DNA from: Actinobacteria bacterium OK074
Lineage (GTDB): Bacteria > Actinomycetota > Actinomycetes > Streptomycetales > Streptomycetaceae
Direction: 5' to 3'
Length of the DNA stretch: 39,107 nucleotides
NCBI GenBank assembly: GCA_001298575.1
Contig: LJCV01000300.1
Location: 1-39,107, forward strand
The notes beneath the pieces are model-generated. The model was not told the origin of the DNA and made no database searches. It saw only the letters and a list, made by a program, of their open reading frames with translations. The translations under genes were made by a program, and so were the position numbers. Of this stretch, positions 24,900 through 32,573 are shown piece by piece. The stretch's first letter is position 1; every line of letters starts with the position of its first letter.

Positions 24900-25501
24900 T
24901 GGAACTCCAGGAAGACCGTTTCGCCCTCGCCCTGAAGGCGGATGTCGAAACGGTAGGTGCTGTTGCCCTGGTCCGCGGCGACCAGCGTGGCGCGTCGCTC
25001 CGCGTCCAGCCGGGACAGCAGCGGATCCGCAGCGAGCGCGGCCGGGTCGCCCGGCAGGTAGATCCGCGTGAACAGGTGCACGAGCAGCCCGCGCGCGAAC
25101 ACGCACACGCTGATGTACGGCGCGCTCCGCCCGCGCGCGCCGGGCCGCAGCGTGCGCGCGTACCAGTGGCCGCCCGCGTCCGTCTGGATGCGGCCCCAGC
25201 CGGTGAACTCCACGCCGTTGCGGCCCAGATGGCCGCCGGTGGCCGGGTCGCGCCGGATCGAGCCGTCCACCTGTGGGAGGTTGCCGTCGGGGTCCGCGCC
25301 CCACAGCTCCACGAAGGCGTCCGGCAGCGGGGTGCCCTCGCCGTCGTACACGTAACCCTGGACGGTGACCGTGTCCGGATGGCCGACGGGCGCGATGTCG
25401 CCGCCGCCGGGGAAGGGCAGCGCATGGCCGTAGAAGGGGCCGACCGTGTGCGACGGGGTCGGGAGCACGGTCTCCGGACGGCTCGTGTCGATCTTCGTCA
25501 T
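24896..25501 (-). CDS. pcaG: Protocatechuate 3,4-dioxygenase alpha subunit
   Basis: 201 residues of the intradiol dioxygenase fold. Motifs include TPSHTVGPFYGHALP, VTVQGYVYDGEGTPLPDAFVELWGADPDG, FTGWGRIQTDAGGHWYARTLRPG and PYISVCVFARGLLVHLFTRIYLP. The alpha subunit lacks the iron-ligand set of the beta subunit and completes the active-site wall. Start ATG lies 6 bp after the pcaH stop; the stop overlaps pcaB. Confidence 0.95.
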   Translation of the reverse strand: MTKIDTSRPETVLPTPSHTVGPFYGHALPFPGGGDIAPVGHPDTVTVQGYVYDGEGTPLPDAFVELWGADPDGNLPQVDGSIRRDPATGGHLGRNGVEFTGWGRIQTDAGGHWYARTLRPGARGRSAPYISVCVFARGLLVHLFTRIYLPGDPAALAADPLLSRLDAERRATLVAADQGNSTYRFDIRLQGEGETVFLEFQ

Positions 25502-25507
25502 GGCTGG

Positions 25508-26281
25508 TCAGCGTCCTTCTTCGATCCAGGTGGCGGTCGGCCCGTCCAGCACGATGTCCCAGTGGTAGCCCATCGAGAACTCCGGCACCGACAGACCGTG
25601 GTCGTACGTCGCTATCAGCCGCTGCCGGGCCGCGTCGTCCGTCACCGACTGGATGATCGGGTCGTAGGGGAACAGCGGATCGCTCGGGAAGTACATCTGC
25701 GTCACCAGCCGCTGCGTGAACGCCGTCCCGAAGAGCGAGAAGTGGATGTGCGCCGGCCGCCACGCGTTGACGTGCTGCCGCCACGGGTACGGGCCCGGCT
25801 GCACGGTGGTGAAGTGGTACGAGCCGTCCGCGCCCGTGAGCGTGCGGCCCACCCCGGTGAAGTTCGGGTCCAGCGGGGCGTCGTGCTGCTCGCGCTGGTG
25901 CGCGTAGCGGCCCGCCGAGTTCGCCTGCCAGATCTCCACCAACTGCCCCCGGACCGGGCGCCCGTCGCGGTCCAGCAGGCGGCCCGAGACGGTGATGCGC
26001 TCGCCGATCGGCTCGCCGGTGTGCTGCCGGGTCAGGTCGTTGTCGATCTCGGTGATGTCCCGCTCGCCGAAGGCCGGCGAGTACAGCTCCACCAGCTCCG
26101 GGTCCTTGGTGACGTCGATGGCGATCGGCGGCTGCTTCGGGTGCCGCAGCACCGAGGAGCGGTAGGGCGCGTAGTCGCGGCGCGGCTGGTGCTCCACCGG
26201 CGCGCCCCCGGCCACGCGTTTCTCGTACGCCTCGTGCTGCGCGGCGATTTCCAGGTCGATGTCGGCTTGCGTGAGGGTCAT
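25508..26281 (-). CDS. pcaH: Protocatechuate 3,4-dioxygenase beta subunit
   Basis: 257 residues carrying the Fe(III) site. The ligands are visible as the Tyr of AGRYAHQRE, the Tyr of GPYPWRQH, and both His of RPAHIHFSLFG. It opens protocatechuate between the two hydroxyls to give 3-carboxy-cis,cis-muconate. The N-terminus (MTLTQADIDLEIAAQHEAYEKRV) fits the family, so the ATG at 26281 is preferred to an upstream extension. It follows pcaF by 17 bp and pairs with pcaG 6 bp downstream. Confidence 0.96.
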   Translation of the reverse strand: MTLTQADIDLEIAAQHEAYEKRVAGGAPVEHQPRRDYAPYRSSVLRHPKQPPIAIDVTKDPELVELYSPAFGERDITEIDNDLTRQHTGEPIGERITVSGRLLDRDGRPVRGQLVEIWQANSAGRYAHQREQHDAPLDPNFTGVGRTLTGADGSYHFTTVQPGPYPWRQHVNAWRPAHIHFSLFGTAFTQRLVTQMYFPSDPLFPYDPIIQSVTDDAARQRLIATYDHGLSVPEFSMGYHWDIVLDGPTATWIEEGR

Positions 26282-26298
26282 GAGGGGTCCCGGGGGTC

Positions 26299-27573
26299 TT
26301 AGCGTTCGAGGACGAGGGCGAGGCCCTGGCCCACGCCGATGCAGAGGGTGGCGACGCCGACTCCACTGCCCCGGCGGGCGAGTTGGTGGGCGACGGTGCC
26401 GGCGAGGCGGGCACCGGAGGCGCCCAGCGGGTGGCCGAGGGCGATGGCGCCGCCCTGGGGGTTGAGGATCGCGGGGTCGAACTCGGGCCATTCGGCGACG
26501 CATCCGAGGACCTGGGCGGCGAACGCCTCGTTCAGTTCGAGCACTGACAGATCGTCAAATCCCTTGCCCGCCTTGGCTAGTGCGCGGTTGACGGCTTCGA
26601 CGGGGGCGAGGCCGAAGTAGTGCGGGTCGAGCGCGTTGACCCCGGTCGCGGAGATCCGCGCCAGCGGTTCGCGGCCGGTGGCCCTCAGCCCCTCCTCGTC
26701 GGTCAACAGCAGTGCCGCGGCACCGTCGTTGAGCGGGGAGGCGTTGCCCGCGGTGACCGTGCCGCCCGTGGTGCGGAACGACGGCTTCAGGCGGCCCATC
26801 GCCTCCAGTGACGCGTCCGGCCGTACGCATTCGTCGGCGCCGAAGAGCACCGGCTCGCCCTTGCGCCGGGGAATGGGTACGGGCGCCAACTCGGCCTCGA
26901 ACAGCCCCTGTTGCTGGGCTCGGGCGGCCTTGCGGTGGCTGGCGAGGGCGAACTCGTCCTGCTGCTCGCGGCTGATCTTGTGCTTGTCGGCGATGAGTTC
27001 GGCCGATTCGCCCAGCGGGACGGTCCACTGCGGGTCCATCTCCGGGTTGACCATGCGCCAGCCCAGGGTGGTCGAGTACAGCTCGGTGTGCCCGGCGGGG
27101 AAGGGGCGGTCGTTCTTGGGCAGCACGTACGGGGCGCGGGTCATCGACTCCACGCCACCCGCTACGGCGATGGAGGCGTCGCCGAGCGCGATGGCGCGGG
27201 CGGCCTGGATGACCGCCTCCAGTCCGGAGGCGCACAGCCGGTTGACGGTCACGCCCGGCACGGAGGTGGGCAGGCCGGCGAGCAGCGCGGCCATGCGGGC
27301 GACGTTGCGGTTCTCCTCGCCGGCGCCGTTGGCGTTGCCGAAGTAGACGTCCTCGATCCGGGCCGGGTCCAACTCCGGTGTACGCGCGAGGAGTTCACGG
27401 ATGGCGTGCGCACCCAGGTCGTCCGGCCGGACACCCGCCAGGCCACCGTTGTAACGACCGATCGGCGTACGGACCGCGTCGACGACGTAGACGTCCTTCA
27501 ATCCGTTCCCCAGGCCGTTCCTCGGACCGTTCTTCAGAGCGTTCCCCGGACGGGTCTTCGGGTCGTTGCTCAT
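26299..27573 (-). CDS. pcaF: 3-oxoadipyl-CoA thiolase
   Basis: 424 residues, a thiolase. The acyl-enzyme Cys is in VNRLCASGLEAV, the catalytic His in GGAIALGHPLGASGAR and the second Cys in TLCIGVGQG. It cleaves 3-oxoadipyl-CoA to succinyl-CoA and acetyl-CoA, the last step of the pathway. ATG overlaps the pcaJ stop as ATGA. Unusually, the thiolase fold (DVYVVDAVRTPIGRYNGG) is preceded by about 26 residues of N-G-L/P repeats encoded by a degenerate 12-15-bp DNA repeat (27498-27553). Most relatives begin within a few residues of the fold. Confidence 0.96.
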   Translation of the reverse strand: MSNDPKTRPGNALKNGPRNGLGNGLKDVYVVDAVRTPIGRYNGGLAGVRPDDLGAHAIRELLARTPELDPARIEDVYFGNANGAGEENRNVARMAALLAGLPTSVPGVTVNRLCASGLEAVIQAARAIALGDASIAVAGGVESMTRAPYVLPKNDRPFPAGHTELYSTTLGWRMVNPEMDPQWTVPLGESAELIADKHKISREQQDEFALASHRKAARAQQQGLFEAELAPVPIPRRKGEPVLFGADECVRPDASLEAMGRLKPSFRTTGGTVTAGNASPLNDGAAALLLTDEEGLRATGREPLARISATGVNALDPHYFGLAPVEAVNRALAKAGKGFDDLSVLELNEAFAAQVLGCVAEWPEFDPAILNPQGGAIALGHPLGASGARLAGTVAHQLARRGSGVGVATLCIGVGQGLALVLER

Positions 27574-28217
27574 GACGGGATCTCCTCCGGGACACGGACC
27601 TTGGCCGCCGTCCTGGCGACGATCTCCTCGGCGCTCACCCCGGGCGCGGTCTCGACGAGCACCAGCCCGTCCTCGGTCACGTCGATCACCCCGAGGTCGG
27701 TGATGATCCGGTTGACGCACGCCCTGCCGGTGAGCGGCAGTACGCATTCCTCCAGGATCTTCGGCGAGCCGTCCTTGGCGTTGTGGGTCATCACCACGAT
27801 GACGGTACGGGCGCCGTGGACCAGGTCCATCGCCCCGCCGATCCCGGTGATCAGCTTGCCCGGAATGGCCCAGTTGGCCAGGTCGCCGCGGGCGGAGACC
27901 TGCATGGCCCCGAGGACGGCGACGTCGATGTGACCGCCGCGGATCATCGCGAACGACAGCGCCGAGTCGAAGAAGGACGCGCCCGGCAGGACCGTCACGG
28001 TCTCCTTGCCCGCGTTGATCAGGTCGGGGTCTACCTCGTCCTCGGTCGGGTAGGGGCCCGTGCCCAGGATGCCGTTCTCCGACTCCAGGATCACCTCGAC
28101 GCCGTCGGGCAGGTAGTTGGGGATCAGCGTCGGCAGACCGATGCCGAGGTTGACGTACTGACCGTCCCGGAGCTCGCGCGCCGCACGGGCCGCCATCTCC
28201 TCCCGTGTCCAGGCCAT
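27570..28217 (-). CDS. pcaJ: 3-oxoadipate CoA-transferase subunit B
   Basis: 215 residues. The catalytic Glu lies in the ESENGILG motif; GIGLPTLIPNYLP and GGHIDVAVLGAMQVSARGDLANW are also conserved in CoA-transferase beta subunits. With PcaI it transfers CoA from succinyl-CoA to 3-oxoadipate. The ATG used shares one base with the pcaI stop (TGATG); a GTG one codon upstream overlaps it as GTGA and is equally possible. The stop overlaps pcaF. Confidence 0.95.
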   Translation of the reverse strand: MAWTREEMAARAARELRDGQYVNLGIGLPTLIPNYLPDGVEVILESENGILGTGPYPTEDEVDPDLINAGKETVTVLPGASFFDSALSFAMIRGGHIDVAVLGAMQVSARGDLANWAIPGKLITGIGGAMDLVHGARTVIVVMTHNAKDGSPKILEECVLPLTGRACVNRIITDLGVIDVTEDGLVLVETAPGVSAEEIVARTAAKVRVPEEIPS

Positions 28218-28999
28218 CACTCGCTCACCGTCCCTCGTGCCGCCGGCGCGGAGACCGTGCGCTGCTCGATGCCCTTGTCGGCCGCCTGCTCGGGGGTGAG
28301 GGCGACCACCCGCTGGACGAAGATTCCCGGCAGGTGGACCGCGTCCGGGCCGATCTCGCCGGGCTCCACCAGCTTCTCGACCTCGGCGACGGTCACCCGG
28401 CCCGCCATCGCGGCCAGCGGGTTGAAGTTGCGGGTGGCCTTGTTGAAGACCAGGTTGCCGTGCCGGTCGCCCACCGCGGCCCGCACCAGCGCGAAGTCGG
28501 TGCGGATGCCGCGCTCCAGGACGTACTCGGTGCCGTCGAACTCCCGCACCTCCTTCGGGGGCGAGGCCAGCGCGACGCCGCCGGAGCCGTCGTAACGCCA
28601 GGGCAGCCCGCCGTCGGCCACCTGCGTGCCCACCCCGGCCGGGGTGAAGAACGCCGGGATGCCCGCGCCGCCGGCCCGCAGGCGTTCGGCGAGCGTGCCC
28701 TGGGGGATCATCTCCACCTCCAGCTCACCGGCCAGGTACTGGCGGGCGAACTCCTTGTTCGCGCCGATGTAGGAGCCGGTCACCCGGGCGATCCGCCCGG
28801 CCGCGAGCAGCACCGCGAGACCGGACTCCATGGCGCCGCAGTTGTTGGAGACCACCGACAGGCCCGTCACCCCGCGCTCGAACAGGGCCCGGATCAGCAC
28901 GTTCGGCACACCGCTCAGCCCGAAGCCGCCCACCGCGAGCGACGCACCGTCCGGCACATCGGCCACCGCCTCCAGGGCTGTGGCGACCACTTTGTCCAT
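28217..28999 (-). CDS. pcaI: 3-oxoadipate CoA-transferase subunit A
   Basis: 260 residues with the CoA-transferase alpha-subunit motifs GGFGLSGVPNVLIRAL, VVSNNCG, SYIGANKEFARQYLAGELEVEMIPQGTLAERLRAGGAGIPAFFTPAGVGT and NKATRNFNPLAAMAGRVTVAEVE. First gene of the pcaIJFHGBL operon. The start ATG gives the normal N-terminus (MDKVVATALEAVADVPDGASLAVGGFG split across the first 27 residues). Divergent from pcaV across a 219-bp control region. Confidence 0.95.
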   Translation of the reverse strand: MDKVVATALEAVADVPDGASLAVGGFGLSGVPNVLIRALFERGVTGLSVVSNNCGAMESGLAVLLAAGRIARVTGSYIGANKEFARQYLAGELEVEMIPQGTLAERLRAGGAGIPAFFTPAGVGTQVADGGLPWRYDGSGGVALASPPKEVREFDGTEYVLERGIRTDFALVRAAVGDRHGNLVFNKATRNFNPLAAMAGRVTVAEVEKLVEPGEIGPDAVHLPGIFVQRVVALTPEQAADKGIEQRTVSAPAARGTVSE

Positions 29000-29040
29000 C
29001 CGTGAAGCCCCATCTCTCCCGAGCGTCCAGCACCCGAATT

Positions 29041-29056
29041 AGTCAGGGCACTGAGT
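29041..29056. promoter_or_regulatory. Imperfect palindrome upstream of pcaI
   Basis: TCAG-GGCA-CTGA core within AGTCAGGGCACTGAGT, 42 bp upstream of the pcaI start. On the minus strand AATACT overlaps it and could serve as a -10 hexamer. It is a candidate operator for the pca operon; its sequence differs from the palindrome nearer pcaV. Confidence 0.3.
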
Positions 29057-29170
29057 ATTTCTTCGAGGTTTCTCCCACGCTGCCACTCCGGGCGGTCGTC
29101 GTCAAGACCCAGGTAAACAGTGAGGTCAGAGGATGTATGCCACTCGGGACGCGTGCCGTCGTCGCGCGGT

Positions 29171-29191
29171 ATCGTTCAGTACACCAACGAT
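29171..29191. promoter_or_regulatory. Candidate PcaV operator
   Basis: ATCGTT and AACGAT arms, 6 bp each with a 9-nt spacer, 28 bp upstream of the pcaV start. MarR proteins bind palindromes of about this size, and PcaV represses the pca genes in S. coelicolor, so autoregulation and control of the divergent operon are expected from this gap. The exact known operator could not be compared. Confidence 0.45.
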
Positions 29192-29218
29192 CGAGTGACC
29201 TCATGCTGAGGAGTGCAC

Positions 29219-29695
29219 ATGGCCGCGGTGGACCTGTCCACCCACCCCGGGCACCTGGCCCGGCGGTTGCAGCAGGCGCACTACCTGCTGTGGAACACGA
29301 TGGTCTCTGAGGAGATCACCTCGCCGCAGTTCGCGGTCCTGAACGCGCTCGTCGCCGAACCGGGCCTGGACCAGCGCACGGTGGGGGAGCGGGTCGGCCT
29401 CGACCGGTCCACCATCGCCGAGGTCATCAGCCGACTCGGCCGCCGCGGACTGCTCGACAAGGTGCGCGACCCGCAGGACGGCCGGCGCTTCCTGCTGCGG
29501 CTGACCGAGGACGGACTGCGCACCCACCGCAGGCTGACCGTGCGCACCGCCCGGATGAACCAGGTGTTCCTCGGACCGCTGTCCACTCAGGAGCGGGCGC
29601 AGTTCTTCGACCTCATCCAGCGGGTGTGCGGCGCCGCGGAGGGGCTCCGGAATCCGGGGAGTTCGGCGGAGGCCCTTGGGGCGACGGGTGTGTGA
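29219..29695 (+). CDS. pcaV: MarR-family repressor of protocatechuate catabolism
   Basis: 158 residues. A MarR winged helix covers SPQFAVLNALVAEPGLDQRTVGERVGLDRSTIAEVISRLGRRGLLDKVRDPQDGRRFLLRLTEDG, flanked by N- and C-terminal dimerisation helices. The N-terminus MAAVDLSTHPGHLARRLQQAHYLLW agrees with PcaV of S. coelicolor as I recall it, including Arg15, which contacts the ligand protocatechuate there. The ATG at 29219 has GAGGAG 6 nt upstream; a GTG two codons earlier would sit on that site. In the known system, ligand binding releases PcaV from DNA and turns on pcaIJFHGBL, the operon found divergently here. Confidence 0.94.
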   Translation: MAAVDLSTHPGHLARRLQQAHYLLWNTMVSEEITSPQFAVLNALVAEPGLDQRTVGERVGLDRSTIAEVISRLGRRGLLDKVRDPQDGRRFLLRLTEDGLRTHRRLTVRTARMNQVFLGPLSTQERAQFFDLIQRVCGAAEGLRNPGSSAEALGATGV

Positions 29696-29762
29696 TGGTG
29701 CGTGCTGGGTGTGTGGCGGGTGCGTGGTGGGGGCCTGGTGGGCGTGCGATGGGGGTCTGGTT

Positions 29763-29779
29763 GGTCCGGACATCGGACC
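29763..29779. promoter_or_regulatory. GGTCCG-N5-CGGACC palindrome, copy 1
   Basis: GGTCCG-GACAT-CGGACC in the gap between the 3' ends of pcaV and the MFS gene. Both arms match the consensus perfectly. No promoter is expected here, so its role may differ from the copies on promoters. Confidence 0.6.
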
Positions 29780-29811
29780 GGCTGTCGAACCGGCTGTCGG
29801 ACCGGCTGTCG
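29773..29811. repeat. 12-bp tandem repeats containing the CGGACC half-site
   Basis: About three tandem 12-bp units (CGGACCGGCTGT, CGAACCGGCTGT, CGGACCGGCTGT), with degenerate copies to about 29840. The repeat starts inside the right arm of palindrome copy 1, so it multiplies that half-site. Confidence 0.75.
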
Positions 29812-29854
29812 GACTGGCAGCTGGACCGGCGGCCGGACCGGTGACGTTCTGGCT

Positions 29855-29871
29855 GGTCCGTTCCGCGGACC
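29855..29871. promoter_or_regulatory. GGTCCG-N5-CGGACC palindrome, copy 2
   Basis: GGTCCG-TTCCG-CGGACC, 50 bp beyond the stop of the MFS gene. Perfect arms. It could act as a hairpin terminator for that gene as well as, or instead of, a protein-binding site. Confidence 0.6.
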
Positions 29872-29920
29872 GTGAGGACCGGACCGGTGGTGTGCCGGAG
29901 CGTCGGCGCGCCGGGTCGGC

Positions 29921-31246
29921 TCAGGCGTCCAGCCGCTCCACCTTGTCGATGAGGAAGGCGTACGCCAGGAAACCGGCCACCGCCAGCGCGGCGATGTAGA
30001 CGAGCCCGTACGCCATCGAGCCGGTCCGGTCGATGAGGACGCCGATGAGAAGGGGCGCCAACGCCCCGCCCAGGTTCGCGGCGAAGCTGAACGTGCCCCC
30101 GGCCAGGCCCATCAGGCGGACCGGCGCGATGTCGGACAGCGCGGCCCAGCCCAGCTGCATGAAGCCCTGCGCGAAGAACGCCGTCGACATGAAGAGGATC
30201 ACCAGCGGCGCGGAGTCGGTGAAGTTCGCGGCCATGATGATCGGCGCCACGCACAGCCCCGCCATCACCGGCAGCTTGCGCGCCCGGGTGCGCGACATGC
30301 CGCTGCGCAGCAGCCGGTCCGAGCCCCAGCCCGCGATCAGGACACCCGCCATCGCGGCGAGATAGGGCAGGCTGCCCCAGAAACCCGCCTTGATGGTGTC
30401 CATGTGCTTGTCCTCGACCAGGTAACTGGGGAACCAGGTGAGGAAGAAGAACAGCACCGAGGCGTTGGCGAACTGCGCGATGTACAGCCCCCACATCCGG
30501 CGGCTGCGCGCGAGCACGGCCAGCCCCCGCCAGGTCGACTCGGCCGCGGCGGCGTTCCGCTCCTCGGGCGAGGAGTCCCCGTCCTGCCGGATGTACGCGA
30601 GTTCCTCGGCGCTCACCCGCGGACTCCGCTCGGGTGTGTCGTACACGCGCGTCCACCACACCACCGAGAACAACAGTCCTACGACGCCGGTCGCCAGGAA
30701 GACCGACGGCCACCCGAAGTGCACGACGAGCAGCGAGAGCAGCGGTACGGCGACCGCGAGGCCGACGTACTCGCCCGCCGTGTACCAGGCCGTGGCCCGG
30801 CCCCGTTCGCGGCTCGGGAACCAGTTGCTGACCAGGCGGTTGTTGGCCGGGAACGCGGGGGTCTCGAACAGGCCGAGCCCGACGCGCAGCCCGACGACCA
30901 CGCCGAAGGAACGGGCGAAGAAGAACGCGACCGTGCACAGCGACCAGCCGACCATCGCGTAACCGAAGGCGAGCCTCGGCCCGATCCGGTCCACGAACCA
31001 GCCGCCGGGCACCTGGAGGGCCGCGTACACCCAGGAGAACGCGGACAGGACGAGGCCCGCCTCGGTGGCCGTCAGGTTGAACTCGTCGGTGATGTGGGGG
31101 AGGGCGACCGCCATGTTCGTACGGTCGAGGTAGTTGATCGCGGTGATCGCGAACAGCGAGACCAGCAGGCCGTGACGCGCCCTGCTGCTCGCCGGTCGGG
31201 CCGTCCGCTCCGCGGTGGCGGAGGGGGACGTGACGGCACGGCTCAT
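29921..31246 (-). CDS. MFS permease, anion:cation symporter (ACS) type
   Basis: 441 residues with 12 predicted membrane segments. The ACS-family features are AINYLDRTNMAVALPHITDEFNLT in TM1, GWFVDRIGPRLAFGYAMV (loop 2-3 motif) and NWFPSRERGRATAWYTAGEYVGLAVAVPLL. Relatives import organic anions such as hexuronates, glucarate, phthalate or hydroxybenzoates; the substrate here cannot be read from sequence. AAAGGAGCAGCC precedes the ATG, a strong ribosome-binding site. Divergent from an IclR regulator, which probably controls it. It lies next to pcaV and could import aromatic acids for the pca pathway, but the shared palindromes tie it to the IclR gene rather than to the pca promoter. Confidence 0.92.
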   Translation of the reverse strand: MSRAVTSPSATAERTARPASSRARHGLLVSLFAITAINYLDRTNMAVALPHITDEFNLTATEAGLVLSAFSWVYAALQVPGGWFVDRIGPRLAFGYAMVGWSLCTVAFFFARSFGVVVGLRVGLGLFETPAFPANNRLVSNWFPSRERGRATAWYTAGEYVGLAVAVPLLSLLVVHFGWPSVFLATGVVGLLFSVVWWTRVYDTPERSPRVSAEELAYIRQDGDSSPEERNAAAAESTWRGLAVLARSRRMWGLYIAQFANASVLFFFLTWFPSYLVEDKHMDTIKAGFWGSLPYLAAMAGVLIAGWGSDRLLRSGMSRTRARKLPVMAGLCVAPIIMAANFTDSAPLVILFMSTAFFAQGFMQLGWAALSDIAPVRLMGLAGGTFSFAANLGGALAPLLIGVLIDRTGSMAYGLVYIAALAVAGFLAYAFLIDKVERLDA

Positions 31247-31386
31247 GGCTGCTCCTTTGCGGCCGATGTGGTGGGGAGGGCCCGCGGGGCCGGCACGGGT
31301 GGCGGCTGTCCGGCACGTGGCGTGACGCGACGTGCCGGGCCCGTGATCGGCCCCTCGGCTACTGACGGGTGCTCCCGCGATGCCTT

Positions 31387-31403
31387 GGTCCGGTGTGCGG
31401 ACC
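31387..31403. promoter_or_regulatory. GGTCCG-N5-CGGACC palindrome, copy 3, on MFS promoter
   Basis: GGTCCG-GTGTG-CGGACC. A third half-site follows at once, making CGGACCT-CC-AGGTCCG at 31398-31413. It lies just downstream of the transcription start predicted for the MFS gene, where a bound protein would block elongation. Confidence 0.65.
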
Positions 31404-31423
31404 TCCAGGTCCGAACCGTGGTG

Positions 31424-31453
31424 ACGATATGACGTGCACTGATGAATTAACAA
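31424..31453 (-). promoter_or_regulatory. Predicted promoter of the MFS permease gene
   Basis: On the minus strand TTGTTA (-35, at 31448-31453) and TATCGT (-10, at 31424-31429) are 18 bp apart, within one of the few AT-richer stretches of the window. The start site would fall near 31417. Confidence 0.4.
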
Positions 31454-31486
31454 GGGGTCGCGACGGAATTGCCGGACGGCGCCACT

Positions 31487-31503
31487 GGTCCGCCCAGTGG
31501 ACC
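31487..31503. promoter_or_regulatory. GGTCCG-N5-CGGACC-like palindrome, copy 4, on iclR promoter
   Basis: GGTCCG-CCCAG-TGGACC, one mismatch in the right arm, overlapping a CCACTGG-N5-CCAGTGG inverted repeat at 31482-31500. A -10-like TAGCGT at 31513-31518 places this site over the -35 position of the IclR gene. Confidence 0.6.
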
Positions 31504-31586
31504 TGGAGGGGGTAGCGTGCGGGAACCGGACGGCCGCCGAACGCCGTCCGGCGTCACACCGGTCGACGGCCGAGGAGGAGCAGGGA

Positions 31587-32465
31587 ATGGCAGCCGAACG
31601 CGGGGGAGCGGTCGAACGCGGAGCAGTCGTCGGAGACGGCGAAGCGGGGCAGGGCGGCGGGGTGGCGGAAGGCGGTGGGGCGGCTGCCGGAGGGCGGGCC
31701 GAAGCCGCCGCGGGGCGGGCGGAGGCCGCCGGGATGCGGACCGTCCAGCGGGCGATCGACATCCTCGGGCTCTTCGACGAGAGCCGGCCCGCCCTGTCGC
31801 TCCGCGAGATCGTCGCCGCCTCGGGCCTGCCGAAGACGACCGTGCTGCGGATCCTCGGCACCCTGCGCCTCAACGGCCTGCTCTGGGTCGACGAACACGG
31901 CCGCTACGTCGCGGGACCCGCCCTGCTGCGCTGGTCCCGGCTGGCCGAACGGGCCTGGCGGCTGCCGCCCGGCGCCCGCGCGATCCTGCGCGACCTGGCC
32001 GCCGAGCACAAGGAGACCGTGCACCTGTACGTCCGCCGGGACGTCCACCGCGTGTGCATCGCCCAGGAAGAGGGGCCCCAGACCCTGCGCCAGGTCGTCC
32101 GCGTCGGCGACGAACTGCCCCTGTGGGCGGGCGGCGTGGCCAAGGCACTGCTGATGGACGCCCCCGAGTCGCTGCTCGCCCGGGTCGCCGACACCTCCCC
32201 GTACGGCAGCGCGCACCTGGACACGTTGCGCGGCTGGGTCTTCATGGCCCGCGCCCGCGGCTACGCCACCAGTCACGGGGAGCGCGAGGAGGGGCTGTCG
32301 GCGGTGGCGGTGCCGGTGCGGGGGCGCGGCGGCGCGGTCGTGGCCGCGCTGTCCTTCGGCGGCCCGAGCACCCGCTTCAGCGAGGAGCGCGTGCGGGGTT
32401 TCGCGGAGGCGCTGCGGACGGCTGCGGAGGAGCTGGCGCGGGCGGGGCTGCCGTTCGAGGGGTGA
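31587..32465 (+). CDS. IclR-family transcriptional regulator
   Basis: 292 residues. About 48 N-terminal residues are Gly/Ala/Glu-rich low complexity. The IclR winged helix follows (RTVQRAIDILGLFDESRPALSLREIVAASGLPKTTVLRILGTLRLNGLL), then the IclR effector domain (HKETVHLYVRRDVHRVCIAQEEGPQTLRQVVRVGDELPLWAGGVAKALL, ending with REEGLSAVAVPVRG). ATG at 31587 follows GAGGAGGAGCAGGG; an internal ATG at 31735 would start at the winged helix. It is divergent from the MFS permease and probably regulates that gene and itself through the GGTCCG-N5-CGGACC palindromes. The inducer is presumably the permease substrate or its metabolite. Confidence 0.92.
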   Translation: MAAERGGAVERGAVVGDGEAGQGGGVAEGGGAAAGGRAEAAAGRAEAAGMRTVQRAIDILGLFDESRPALSLREIVAASGLPKTTVLRILGTLRLNGLLWVDEHGRYVAGPALLRWSRLAERAWRLPPGARAILRDLAAEHKETVHLYVRRDVHRVCIAQEEGPQTLRQVVRVGDELPLWAGGVAKALLMDAPESLLARVADTSPYGSAHLDTLRGWVFMARARGYATSHGEREEGLSAVAVPVRGRGGAVVAALSFGGPSTRFSEERVRGFAEALRTAAEELARAGLPFEG

Positions 32466-32481
32466 GGGGGTGCTCGGGTGC

Positions 32482-32511
32482 GATGGCGATGGCGATGGCG
32501 ATGGCGATGGC
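32482..32511 (+). repeat. GATGGC hexamer microsatellite
   Basis: Five perfect GATGGC units in the gap just after the IclR gene. Not part of a recognised coding sequence. Confidence 0.9.
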
Positions 32512-32552
32512 GGTGCGGGCCAGGGGCGGGTGGCCGGATCCGGACGGCTGCT

Positions 32553-32569
32553 GGTCCGCCTGGCGGACC
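32553..32569. promoter_or_regulatory. GGTCCG-N5-CGGACC palindrome, copy 5
   Basis: GGTCCG-CCTGG-CGGACC; the palindrome actually extends to GGTCCGCC-T-GGCGGACC. It lies upstream of the promoter predicted for the small gene at 32658, and 87 bp beyond the IclR stop. Confidence 0.65.
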
Positions 32570-32573
32570 TAGT

